NCBI GenBank assembly: GCA_012271125.1
Contig: JAAXHB010000042.1
Location: 1 to 10,472, forward strand
Source of the DNA: Actinomycetota bacterium
GTDB taxonomy: Bacteria > Actinomycetota > Acidimicrobiia > Acidimicrobiales > Aldehydirespiratoraceae
Direction of reading: 5' to 3'
DNA length: 10,472 bases
The notes under the pieces were generated by a model. The model saw only the letters and a list, made by a program, of their open reading frames with translations. It did no database searches and was not told the DNA's origin. Positions 1-7,394 of the stretch are shown piece by piece (the first letter of the stretch is position 1; each line of letters opens with the position of its first letter). The position numbers were made by a program, and so were the translations under genes.

Positions 1-35
1 CCCCCGCCTGCGACTGCACCGACTAAAGGACCCCC

Positions 36-1934
36 ATGCCACCCACCACTGACCGTGAACCAATTCTCCACTTCGGTTACACCAATCGAGAGGTAGGTTT
101 TACCAACCCTTCACTAGCTCAATATGACGGTTCCCCTGAGCCAGTCGTCCGTGAGCTACTTCAGAACTGCCTCGATGCGGCGGACAGAGCCAAGCGGCGT
201 GGTGTTGTCACTTTCCTCAAATGGACTGTGGCAAATGAAGAGCTTCCGGGTTGGATTGAATACTTGAACAAGTTCCGATCCGCCAAGTTACATCGACTTA
301 CTAGGGGAGAGGATCTGGCTCCTGATGAGCGACGCGTCATCGAAAAGATCGATGCGCTGTTAGAGACCGAAACCATCCCAATGTTGATGTGCATAGATAA
401 CGGAATTGGGCTCTTGCCGGAACGGATGTTTTCGTTGCTCAACCCGGGACACACCAGAAATGTCCAAGGCGGGGCAGGATCATTTGGAGTTGGACACTTA
501 ACTGCATTCGGTGCGTCAGACCTTCGCTATGTCCTCTACGCAGCTAAGTATCTAGATGACGCTAAACGGGAACAAAAAATATGCTCTGGTCATGCTGTGC
601 TAGCTACTCACAGGACTCAAAAGGCAGAGGTTGTAAGCGAGGATGGATATCTTCTCAAAAGTCGCGGCCAGAAGGCATTTTCAGGTGAATCTGACTTCTA
701 TCCATCAAACTTACCTCCCTTATTGGAAGAAGCTCTTGAATTTGTTGACAAAACAGGCAGCGTGGTCTGTATGGCCGGGTTTAATCATTTCAACCAAGAC
801 TCGGCAGATGATGCCGCCACTGAATTAGCCATCTCAAGGGTTGCGGCGATGAACTTTGTGGATGCGATTAACACAAAAAAGCTTTCGGTGAACATTCACT
901 TAGTTGAAGACCACCGACAGCAAGTAACGAAAGTGGATAGTTCTACTTTGGGTGCAACCCTCTATCCAGTACGGGACGAGAACCGTAGTCGTAGTCCGCG
1001 AGGAGGTTTCATAGGAGGAGCTGATGCATTCCGTGCTTATGAAACCTTAACGTTGGGTGAGGACATCACCAATCTTGAACCAGATGACATTTTTATAAAG
1101 TTTCGTCCTCTATCAGAGGGCACCGAAAGATCCAAAGTTCATCTGTTCCGAAAGGGAATGTGGATTACCTCGAAGGTTCCAAGGTTGGAGTCTGGTGCAT
1201 TTGGTGATGTCAATCAATTTGATGCCACAATTTCTCTTAGCTCAGGCCAATTCGAACAGCTGGTTTGGAGCGCTGAAGGACCAGAGCACCGAGGTTTGGA
1301 ACCTACTCGTCTGTCTTCTGCCGAAAGGAAAAAACTACGGGAATTTACCACCAAGATAGCTGATGTGCTTCGTGTTCGAGCTGGAAAACGCATGAACCAA
1401 GACACGACGATCTTTAGGGATTTTGCAACTGTTCCAGGTGAAGCCACACACCGTATTGAAAAATTGAAGAGAGACGGCCCAGTTAGCGGTGGTAGCCAAA
1501 ATGGTCGTGGACGCAAAGGGGGTAACAAGACAAATGGCAAGGGTTCTCGTCCTCAAACTCAGGGAACACCTCGAGGTGGAAATATACCGGATGTGGGTAC
1601 CTCACTACTGCCAATTTCAGTCAGAACTCAAGTACTAGAAGTTGATTTTAAGTATCGCGACACAATCACAACTAAAACCAGAGTAGGAGTTCGTGTTACT
1701 CAGCTGAATGGTTCAGATGAAAGCTGCACGAATCCTCTACAGATGAAATTTCTCAAGATTGAGCGAATCGAGTGGGAAGACCAAAGCGAAAACTCAACCG
1801 ATGAGAATCCTTGGGAAGTTGTCATCACGCCTCAGGAAGAGACAATGCGTCTGCGTATACATCTGGAGGAGGATGAACTTAGTGATACTAACTTTGTGGA
1901 AATTAATTCTGTGCGCCGCACAGTAGCAGCGTAA
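36..1934 (+). CDS. GHKL-fold ATPase (Hsp90/MutL/MORC-like), first visible gene of a three-gene accessory cassette
   Basis: The Bergerat ATP-binding fold is clear. The N-box is at residues 40-50 (E-L-L-Q-N then D-A-A-D, with the presumed catalytic Glu40 and Mg-binding Asn44). The G1 box is D121-N-G-I-G125, and the glycine lid is at 146-153 (G-A-G-S-F-G-V-G). A transducer-like region follows to about residue 470. A Gly/Lys/Arg/Asn-rich linker lies at about 480-525, then a beta-rich C-terminal domain of about 100 residues. No signal peptide or membrane segment is visible, so it should be cytoplasmic. The ATG is supported by AAAGGA five bases upstream. Known: GHKL ATPases of this layout occur in prokaryotic restriction-modification and other conflict operons, as well as in chaperones and mismatch repair. 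Inferred: it powers a conformational switch for the two downstream proteins, whose start codons follow within 6 and about 27 bases. The ATPase fold is secure; the system identity is not. Confidence 0.88.
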   Translation: MPPTTDREPILHFGYTNREVGFTNPSLAQYDGSPEPVVRELLQNCLDAADRAKRRGVVTFLKWTVANEELPGWIEYLNKFRSAKLHRLTRGEDLAPDERRVIEKIDALLETETIPMLMCIDNGIGLLPERMFSLLNPGHTRNVQGGAGSFGVGHLTAFGASDLRYVLYAAKYLDDAKREQKICSGHAVLATHRTQKAEVVSEDGYLLKSRGQKAFSGESDFYPSNLPPLLEEALEFVDKTGSVVCMAGFNHFNQDSADDAATELAISRVAAMNFVDAINTKKLSVNIHLVEDHRQQVTKVDSSTLGATLYPVRDENRSRSPRGGFIGGADAFRAYETLTLGEDITNLEPDDIFIKFRPLSEGTERSKVHLFRKGMWITSKVPRLESGAFGDVNQFDATISLSSGQFEQLVWSAEGPEHRGLEPTRLSSAERKKLREFTTKIADVLRVRAGKRMNQDTTIFRDFATVPGEATHRIEKLKRDGPVSGGSQNGRGRKGGNKTNGKGSRPQTQGTPRGGNIPDVGTSLLPISVRTQVLEVDFKYRDTITTKTRVGVRVTQLNGSDESCTNPLQMKFLKIERIEWEDQSENSTDENPWEVVITPQEETMRLRIHLEEDELSDTNFVEINSVRRTVAA

Positions 1935-1940
1935 TCGAAC

Positions 1941-2810
1941 ATGTCGCGACGCCAATCTGTAGATAGCGGAACTACCCCTGTAGCAGCCAAGAGTCGCTAT
2001 CCCCGTTTGCATGAAGATGGAACGAGCCTAGATTGGAAGCAAGGCAGCTATGAACCAGTTGTGACTCGTAAAGGGAGTGTCCAAATAGTAGATGTAGAGC
2101 ACTCACTTGTAGACAATAACTACATCACAGGTCTAGCAAAAGATGGTACAGCCCTGTGGACGACCGAAGTGCGTAGTCCAAGAACCATGTATTGCGGGGA
2201 GGTTGCAACACCTGAATCGAGGCATTCAGTCGCTTGGGATCAAGAGAAGGCGGCAGAGGAGAATATTTTCCTCTTTTGTGGGTTGACAATTGACGCAAGT
2301 ACCACACTTGAATCTGATCTCCTTAACCCGTCTATCTGGCCCAAGGCAGCATCTGATAAATGTCCAACAACTGATCCTCTCCCAAGTGGCTGGTGGCTTG
2401 TTCGTGGCGATGGTCTGCAGCTCAATCCTCTGGCTGATTCGTTGGTGAGCTTTAGGCGAGAGCCCGATCTGCCAAAAGGAAGCATGAGTGTGGATGAAAG
2501 CACTGCAAGTCCAAATCCACATTTCGTGGTGTCAGTCGCTGATGACATCTATGGGGATCTAGATGAGCACCGACATCTTCGTATGGCTGGCTTGGTAGCG
2601 GCCTTCGCCAAAATGCCTTCGTCTTTGATTGCGGAAGGTCGAGATTATGCAGATCATTTGGTTACTAATGAGCTACGGCGAAGATTGAGCGAAGCCGGTG
2701 TTGCGGACTGGGATGACCTCGACTATGACCCAGCTCGTGCCGCAACAGTGTTGGAAGACTTCCGTCCCGTTTCCAATACTCCGAGCAGCGAGGATGACTT
2801 TGAGGACTAA
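1941..2810 (+). CDS. uncharacterised cassette protein (289 aa)
   Basis: I do not recognise a named domain. The protein is soluble, with no signal peptide or membrane helix. The first two thirds look beta-rich, with aromatic and Gly turns such as W-W-L-V-R-G-D-G near residue 150. The region around 195-260 is helical and contains A-G-L-V-A-A-F-A-K-M-P. The last 15 residues are acidic and Ser-rich. It starts 6 bases after the ATPase stop with no good Shine-Dalgarno, so translation is probably coupled to the upstream gene. The motif pattern (a W-W-L.RGD segment, S-x-x-SFRR, D-x-YG-D-L) gives the impression of a conserved actinobacterial family that travels with GHKL ATPases, but this is from memory and unverified. 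It could be a substrate-binding, adaptor or effector subunit; no nuclease or methylase motif was found. Confidence 0.8.
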   Translation: MSRRQSVDSGTTPVAAKSRYPRLHEDGTSLDWKQGSYEPVVTRKGSVQIVDVEHSLVDNNYITGLAKDGTALWTTEVRSPRTMYCGEVATPESRHSVAWDQEKAAEENIFLFCGLTIDASTTLESDLLNPSIWPKAASDKCPTTDPLPSGWWLVRGDGLQLNPLADSLVSFRREPDLPKGSMSVDESTASPNPHFVVSVADDIYGDLDEHRHLRMAGLVAAFAKMPSSLIAEGRDYADHLVTNELRRRLSEAGVADWDDLDYDPARAATVLEDFRPVSNTPSSEDDFED

Positions 2811-2837
2811 GAGTTCACAGAGTCACATAGTGATTGT

Positions 2838-3830
2838 TTGGGCCATCTCGTGATCACTGCAGAGCAACTTTCCGAAACTATCAACCTCGATGATTTCGGA
2901 AATTGGCAAATGGGTTTGATATACGAGAAACGTAGGTTTGCTGACCAAGAAAGCGAGCCGGCACGAGCAGCACAAGACCTCGCAAACATCCGACAAGAGG
3001 AGTTTTTGGGAAAGTTAACTGAGGGCCCTGCATCACTTGTGGAGTTTCTGTGTCGCTTATTTCTCAGTGAGGATCAATCTCCACTTGCCCACTTCCCGGA
3101 TCTGCCATGCAAGCTGACCCCTTCAACGGTGTGGCGATTGCCGACCCATGATGAGCTACAGGTTGGGGCTCACCTCGCTGCTCACGGCATAGTCCCTGTG
3201 ATTGCGGCACAACCTGCCTTTTGGTTCTTGTGTCATGTGCGTTGGATACGAGAGGGGTTTTTCGGAAATACTGGAAGCGATCTAGAGAAGGCATTTACTA
3301 AGACTGGGACGCGTAATTCGACATTGGAGGATCAAACCCGAAACTTTCTTCGAATTACTGGAGGGCTTCCAGGAGTGCGCGGGTATACATCCGTCCTCTC
3401 AGATTGTCGAATATCGGGTGCTTTTTGGAGATTCCACCTATCGTCTGAGATATCGCAGGTTCTGAGTGAAGAGGCTGTTTCCGCGGCTGAAGCGAGTGCT
3501 CTTGGCTTTGACCAAGTGCATTCTGTGCTCTGGCACAAGCCGGTATGGACTGCGCTCTCAAACAATTCCGTCAAAAGCGTTACTGCCATTAGCGCACCAC
3601 GCGGTCGTGCAGCATTAGTTGCTGCATTATGGGAACGGCAAGCGGAAGGCACAACTGAAGACCCACCTTGGGCCATAGACGTAACGGAAGGTCAGGCGAA
3701 TGCTGCGATTCAGGCAATTGGGATACTGTCTCAACGGATCAGCTTGTTTAGAGCAGACTGGGACTTACTGGTTCATACAGCTCGTGAAGGCTTAAAAAAC
3801 GGAACTTCAGGTAACGGTTCGTCAGATTGA
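2838..3830 (+). CDS. uncharacterised cassette protein (about 330 aa), possibly DUF6339-like
   Basis: This is the third gene of the cassette, a soluble and mostly helical protein. Recognisable conserved-looking pieces are W-R-L-P-T-H-D-E-L near residue 99, an aromatic block F-W-F-L-C-H-V-R-W-I near 128, and R-G-Y-T followed by G-A-F-W-R-F-H-L near 180-200. This order (W-R-L-P, then W.L.HV.W, then a W/F-R-rich helix) reminds me of the DUF6339 proteins found beside GHKL ATPases in actinobacteria, but I could not test it. The start is ambiguous. TTG at 2838 is the first possible codon after the preceding stop, GTG at 2850 is an in-frame alternative (M-I-T-A-E-Q...), and neither has a convincing Shine-Dalgarno. 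It is in the same reading frame as the previous gene, separated from that gene's TAA by nine sense codons. The function is unknown. Confidence 0.78.
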   Translation: MGHLVITAEQLSETINLDDFGNWQMGLIYEKRRFADQESEPARAAQDLANIRQEEFLGKLTEGPASLVEFLCRLFLSEDQSPLAHFPDLPCKLTPSTVWRLPTHDELQVGAHLAAHGIVPVIAAQPAFWFLCHVRWIREGFFGNTGSDLEKAFTKTGTRNSTLEDQTRNFLRITGGLPGVRGYTSVLSDCRISGAFWRFHLSSEISQVLSEEAVSAAEASALGFDQVHSVLWHKPVWTALSNNSVKSVTAISAPRGRAALVAALWERQAEGTTEDPPWAIDVTEGQANAAIQAIGILSQRISLFRADWDLLVHTAREGLKNGTSGNGSSD

Positions 3831-3857
3831 CGCTGCTGAAGAGGATCTGGAGTAGCC

Positions 3858-5051
3858 CTAGATGACGGAGATCAGGCGGGTGATGGCGTCGTCAAGGGTG
3901 GGGAGGGGGGTGCCGAAGTTCAGACGGACGTGGCCTTCGCCGCCGGCGCCGAAAGTTGGACCATCTTTGGTGGCGAGGCGTCCCTTGTCCAGCAAGACCT
4001 TGCCGGGGGAGTCGCCCAGACCGCATTCACGCAGGTCGAGCCAAGCCAGATACGTCGACTGTGGGGAAGCGAAGCCGATTTGCGGAGCTTCGGCAGTTAG
4101 GCGGTGTGCCAAGTGGTCACGCAACATCGTCAAACGCACGACAAGTTCATCAGCCCAAGCTTCTGCTTCGGGTTCAGTCCAAGCGGCAATCGACGCATCA
4201 ATACCACCACGCGAAGCGTGACCTAACAACAACGGCGGATGCGCACCCATCACACGATCTCGCAAGGCTTCGTCGCCGAACACCATTACCGAGCAGCGAA
4301 GACCAGACATTGCAAAGGTTTTCGCGGGCGATGTCACCGTTACCACACGCTCAGCAGCACCAGGAATCGTCAGCATCGGCACAAACTTGTTAGGAGCAAA
4401 CACCATGTCGGCATGAATCTCATCGGACACTATGTAGAAGTCATATGTGTGGGCTAGTTCCACAAGCTGTGTAAGCACCTCACGGTTAGGAACCCAGCCA
4501 GTTGGGTTGTGCGGATTACTCCACAACAGCACTCGAGGCGCTGACTCGCCACCCCCACGGCACATCTGCTCAAGGCCGTCAAAGTCCAAAACCCACCCGG
4601 CATCGGCATCATGCCTCAAGGCGCAGTAACGCTCAGCACGGCCCGACTCAGGGCACACCCGCAAGAAGACGTCATAAATCGGAGACGTCAGCACCACCGT
4701 CTCACCAGGCGCAGCCAAAGCAGTTACGGCAATGGTGACCCCAGAAAGCGCATCTACACATGGCTGAATCAGTCCAGCCTCAGGTGTCCAGTCGTAGCGC
4801 CGACTCGCCCACGCAACAAACGCGTCAGCAAGCTCGGACTCCCGTAAGTGATAACCCAAATCGCCTATTTGGGCGGTGGCGATGATCGCATCCCGAACTA
4901 CTTCGGGTTGTAGGAAGTCGTGCTCGGCGATCCAGGCGGGCATCACGTCGTCGGGATATTGACACCATTTGCGATTAGGTCGTTGTCGCCGTTCGGCAGG
5001 GTCAAACCCCGTGAAGTAGCGATCCATCCCCGGATCAGGTAACAAACTCAT
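3858..5051 (-). CDS. MalY/PatB-type PLP-dependent aminotransferase / cystathionine beta-lyase
   Basis: This is a fold-type I PLP enzyme of 397 residues. Visible motifs are N179-P-H-N-P-T-G185, S-D210-E-I-H (the Asp that contacts the pyridine nitrogen), S-P-A-K244-T-F-A-M-S-G-L-R (K244 is the Schiff-base lysine), and the C-terminal R-L-N-F-G-T-P whose Arg376 should bind the substrate carboxylate. The N-terminal W-I-A-E-H-D-F segment corresponds to the 'W.ADMDF' signature of the MalY/PatB family. Known members are C-S lyases acting on cystathionine or cysteine conjugates, and some are aminotransferases; the exact substrate cannot be read here. I chose ATG at 5051 because GGGGGAG sits about 9 bases upstream; a GTG at 5072 would place that sequence inside the gene. 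The start overlaps by ATGA the stop of a small upstream ORF (5048-5224), suggesting translational coupling. The gene converges on the preceding cassette with a 27-base gap. Confidence 0.9.
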   Translation of the reverse strand: MSLLPDPGMDRYFTGFDPAERRQRPNRKWCQYPDDVMPAWIAEHDFLQPEVVRDAIIATAQIGDLGYHLRESELADAFVAWASRRYDWTPEAGLIQPCVDALSGVTIAVTALAAPGETVVLTSPIYDVFLRVCPESGRAERYCALRHDADAGWVLDFDGLEQMCRGGGESAPRVLLWSNPHNPTGWVPNREVLTQLVELAHTYDFYIVSDEIHADMVFAPNKFVPMLTIPGAAERVVTVTSPAKTFAMSGLRCSVMVFGDEALRDRVMGAHPPLLLGHASRGGIDASIAAWTEPEAEAWADELVVRLTMLRDHLAHRLTAEAPQIGFASPQSTYLAWLDLRECGLGDSPGKVLLDKGRLATKDGPTFGAGGEGHVRLNFGTPLPTLDDAITRLISVI

Positions 5052-5224
5052 AAATACCAACTCCCCCCGCACCCGCCGTCAACCATGTCAACCGCAACCT
5101 CGCCACTCATGCGCCATCCCCCAACCAGATGAACTACTGGGTGCCGGTGCTGGCAATCGGCGTGGCCTGCTGACACATCCGTAGCTCGACCCCTCGCGTT
5201 ATCAACAGGCATCGTTTCATCCAT
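5048..5224 (-). CDS. 58-aa small ORF coupled to the PatB-like gene
   Basis: The ORF starts with ATG at 5224, preceded by AGGAG (5235-5231) with a six-base spacer, the best Shine-Dalgarno in this part of the window. It ends with TGA at 5050-5048, which overlaps the ATG of the PatB-like gene as ATGA. The peptide begins M-D-E-T-M-P-V-D-N-A and ends G-G-C-G-G-S-W-Y-L. It contains four His, two Cys and no transmembrane stretch. I recognise no family. It may be a genuine small protein, or a leader ORF whose translation controls the downstream enzyme by coupling. Its Cys content is low, so a cysteine-attenuator role is only a guess. The evidence is the RBS, the uninterrupted frame across the gap, and the ATGA junction; coding conservation is untested. 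Confidence 0.5.
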   Translation of the reverse strand: MDETMPVDNARGRATDVSAGHADCQHRHPVVHLVGGWRMSGEVAVDMVDGGCGGSWYL

Positions 5225-5379
5225 GACGTTCTCCTAGCACTCGTCCAATAGTTCACTTGTCCTTCTAATCTTGCCACCACCTTTACACCGTCACCTCGAA
5301 AAGTGCACGTGTAATGTCGTTGAACTCGGTTGCGCTCTAGGGTGAAGAGCGAACTAAAGACGAACAAAAGGAGAGATGG
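5225..5379. promoter_or_regulatory. divergent intergenic control region
   Basis: This gap lies between the leftward PatB unit and the rightward oxidoreductase, so it must hold both promoters. Seen directly: an inverted pair TTACAC (5283-5288) and GTGTAA (5309-5314) separated by 20 bases, and a GTGCAC/CACGTG-type palindromic patch at about 5303-5310. A weak -35-like TTGAAC is at 5320-5325 with only a poor -10 (TGAAGA, 5343) behind it. The right end carries the strong Shine-Dalgarno AAAGGAG for the oxidoreductase, and the left end carries AGGAG for the small ORF. The exact promoters are not resolved. Confidence 0.35.
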
Positions 5380-6285
5380 ATGAAGTTTGGGGTTGTGTTT
5401 GCTAACGCTGGGCCGTTTGTCACCGGCGAAGGCGCGGCGCTGCTGGGGCGAAGCGCCGAGGCTGCCGGGTTCGAGTCGCTGTGGACCGTCGAGCATGTGC
5501 TGTTCCCGGAGGACTACAAGTCGCAGTACCCGTATAGCGAATCCGGCAAGATGCCCGCCACCGGCGACCTACCGATCCCGGACCCGCTGACATGGCTCGC
5601 CTACGTCGCAGCGGTCACGTCCGAACTCCGCCTAGCCACAGGCATTTCGCTAGTCCCGGAACGTCACCCGCTGCTGTATGCCAAAGAAATCGCCACCGTC
5701 GACTCACTCTCCGGCGGGCGGGTGATGCTCGGCGCTGGTATCGGCTGGTTGCGTGAAGAATTCGACGCCCTCGACGTGCCATGGGAACGCCGAGCCGCCC
5801 GAACCGAGGAATACATAGGCGTGATGCGCCGAGTCTGGGCAGAAGACGACGTCACATACAGCGGCGAGTTCGTCTCCTTCGAGAGGGCATCATCCAACCC
5901 GAAACCCGCCAACGGAACCGTGCCCATACATATAGGTGGACACAGCCGAGCTGCGGCGCAGCGAGCCGGACGCATCGGCGACGGCATGTTCCTAGTCCCA
6001 CGCAACCTCGGCGCAAGCCCCGAACAGTCCACGACCGAACTGACCCGTGAACTCACGGACTTGATCGACATCGCCCGCACAACCGCAACCGAACACGGAC
6101 GAAACCCCGCTGAAATAGAGGTAACCGTTGCGCACCCTGGGCTAGATCGAGACAATCCCGCCGAGGCGATTCAACAAGCCCAGTCCTGGGGCGTAGATCG
6201 CATGGCGATTCCGGCGTTCTTGTTCTTCCGTGACACCGAGGAACGCCTATGTGCTTTCGCCGCGACAGCAAAAGCCGCCCTTTAA
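5380..6285 (+). CDS. LLM-class (luciferase-like) F420-dependent oxidoreductase
   Basis: This is a 301-residue TIM-barrel protein of the bacterial luciferase-like family. Supporting segments are the N-terminal M-K-F-G-V-V-F strand, A-E-A-A-G-F-E-S-L-W-T-V-E-H (28-39), the L-A-T-G-I-S strand (85-90), S-L-S-G-G-R-V-M-L-G-A-G-I-G-W (109-123) with E-E-F-D-A-L-D, and P-I-H-I-G-G-H-S (182-189) at the cofactor phosphate site. The pattern fits the probable F420-dependent actinobacterial subfamily; flavin use is possible, and the substrate is unknown. The start ATG has AAAGGAG about six bases upstream. An overlapping ATG at 5376 is out of frame. It is a stand-alone gene facing the mutM gene. Its stop region reads CTT TAA C, and an asparagine/aspartate-rich stretch is open in the +1 frame beyond it (see the triplet tract). 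GC content is visibly higher than in the first cassette. Confidence 0.9.
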   Translation: MKFGVVFANAGPFVTGEGAALLGRSAEAAGFESLWTVEHVLFPEDYKSQYPYSESGKMPATGDLPIPDPLTWLAYVAAVTSELRLATGISLVPERHPLLYAKEIATVDSLSGGRVMLGAGIGWLREEFDALDVPWERRAARTEEYIGVMRRVWAEDDVTYSGEFVSFERASSNPKPANGTVPIHIGGHSRAAAQRAGRIGDGMFLVPRNLGASPEQSTTELTRELTDLIDIARTTATEHGRNPAEIEVTVAHPGLDRDNPAEAIQQAQSWGVDRMAIPAFLFFRDTEERLCAFAATAKAAL

Positions 6286-6294
6286 CAACGGTTT

Positions 6295-6355
6295 CAACAA
6301 CAACAACAACGATGGCGACGACGGTGACGACGATGACGCCGACGATGACGACGAC
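6295..6355. repeat. AAC/GAC trinucleotide tract
   Basis: This is a simple-sequence tract between the convergent oxidoreductase and mutM genes. A run of CAA/AAC units is followed by imperfect GAC/GAT/GGC/GCC units. On the + strand, in the frame one base ahead of the oxidoreductase, it reads as five Asn and then a run of Asp with a few Gly and Ala. That frame stays open from before the oxidoreductase stop to a TGA at 6398-6400. In the other frames it is Thr-rich, or Arg/His-rich on the opposite strand. It may be a microsatellite or the remnant of a low-complexity protein tail. No hairpin terminator was seen in this gap. Confidence 0.7.
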
Positions 6356-6387
6356 TCGTCTTCAGCTACAGCCGGGCGACTCGGCGA

Positions 6388-7350
6388 CTACCTCGCTTGA
6401 CATTTCGGACACGACGTTGTGGAGCGTGCGTCAATTACCCGACGACGCAATGTCGACCCACAACGACTACATGGCCGACCCCACTGCCCGTAACAGCGCA
6501 ACGTGAACTGGTTGCGGCCTTGCTCACCGGTAGCTGCCACATAGTCACGCAGTGTGGTTCCGCCGTTGCGCAAACCTTCGCTAAGCACTTCACGCAAAGC
6601 ATCCACAAGCTCCCCGCAGCGTGGCAGCGACAACCGGCGCACCACCGGATTGATCTCGGCAAGCCACAACGCTTCATCTGCGTAAATGTTGCCAACTCCA
6701 GCCACCGGTTTTTGGGATAGCAGCTGCGTCTTGAGATGCCGACTGCTCTTGGCTAACGCTTGGCACAAGCTTTCGGCGTTGAAGGCATCGTCGAACGGCT
6801 CGGGCCCGAGGTGATGCAACGTGGAGATGGACTCATAGCAACCGCTCGACACCAAATACACCCGCCCGAAGCGGCGCACATCGTGAAACGTGAACACGCC
6901 GCCATCATCAAGCTGCCACCATGCCCGCAAGTGTGCGTCGGTGGCGCCAGCCGCCCAGGAGTGCTCTGCCGGTGGAGCTAGCACTGAGCGACTCGAAGCC
7001 TTCTTTGATAACGACGACATCTGCGCGGCTGATGATGACGGCAACGCCTGCGTCGCTGAAGCCGAAGTCGACAACGCCGGCGCTGCTGACAACGACGACA
7101 TCTGCGACGACAACTCCTCAGTGACAGTCAGACGCCCTGTCATTCCCAAATGAATGATCAACTCAGTCTCACCCAACCCGAAGATCAAATACTTGCCACG
7201 CCGACGAACCGACTGAAATGTCTCTCCCTGTGCCTCCACAGCTGGTGTGAACTTTTCCGACGGGTGCGACCAAGCCTCCACCACGCTGCGCCCAACCAAC
7301 AACGGCTCCAGTTGACCCCGAATTGTCTCCACCTCAGGCAACTCCGGCAC
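6388..7350 (-). CDS. mutM: formamidopyrimidine-DNA glycosylase (Fpg/MutM) with a Ser/Ala-rich insert
   Basis: This is a base-excision repair enzyme that removes 8-oxoguanine and formamidopyrimidines and nicks the abasic site. The start is fixed by the invariant M-P-E-L-P-E-V-E-T; it is a GTG codon, with Pro2 as the catalytic nucleophile after Met removal and Glu3 beside it. Other signatures are K53 in R-R-R-G-K-Y-L, H-L-G-M-T-G-R-L (67-74), H-D-V-R-R-F-G-R (156-163), the helix-two-turn-helix V-G-N-I-Y-A-D-E (219-226), and a C-terminal zinc finger with Cys294, Cys297, Cys314 and Cys317 plus the R309-S-T motif. All key residues are present, so it should be active. At 320 residues it is longer than the usual 270-290. 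The excess is a Ser/Ala/Gln-rich stretch at about 79-135 containing the six-residue unit Q-M-S-S-L-S twice. Confidence 0.95.
   Translation of the reverse strand: MPELPEVETIRGQLEPLLVGRSVVEAWSHPSEKFTPAVEAQGETFQSVRRRGKYLIFGLGETELIIHLGMTGRLTVTEELSSQMSSLSAAPALSTSASATQALPSSSAAQMSSLSKKASSRSVLAPPAEHSWAAGATDAHLRAWWQLDDGGVFTFHDVRRFGRVYLVSSGCYESISTLHHLGPEPFDDAFNAESLCQALAKSSRHLKTQLLSQKPVAGVGNIYADEALWLAEINPVVRRLSLPRCGELVDALREVLSEGLRNGGTTLRDYVAATGEQGRNQFTLRCYGQWGRPCSRCGSTLRRRVIDARSTTSCPKCQAR
7010..7106. repeat. 16-bp direct repeat inside the mutM insert
   Basis: AACGACGACATCTGCG occurs at 7010-7025 and again at 7091-7106. The offset is 81 bp, exactly 27 codons, so both copies encode the same residues (Q-M-S-S-L-S context) on the - strand. 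This suggests the insert grew by in-frame tandem duplication of part of itself. Confidence 0.8.
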
Positions 7351-7394
7351 CCCTTGACACTAGAGCATCACACCGAAAATGGTTGTTTTAGAAG

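Noticed and set aside
1..35. Possible tail of an upstream gene ending at TAA 24-26
   Set aside because: Only seven codons are visible before the stop; other frames are also open, so there is no basis for choosing one.
3828..3862. Terminator between the cassette and the PatB-like gene
   Set aside because: Only a weak imperfect GCTGCT/AGTAGC pairing is present, with no U-tract.
3862..4847. Several + strand ORFs opposite the PatB-like gene
   Set aside because: They are antisense shadows of a well-supported gene, with Arg/His/Ser-rich composition and no family resemblance.
5134..5496. A 120-codon - strand ORF across the divergent region
   Set aside because: It starts inside the oxidoreductase gene on the opposite strand, has no Shine-Dalgarno, and conflicts with the better supported 58-codon ORF.
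6249..6720. + strand Thr-rich ORFs over the triplet tract and the end of mutM
   Set aside because: They are products of the simple repeat and of antisense reading of mutM; there is no start signal.
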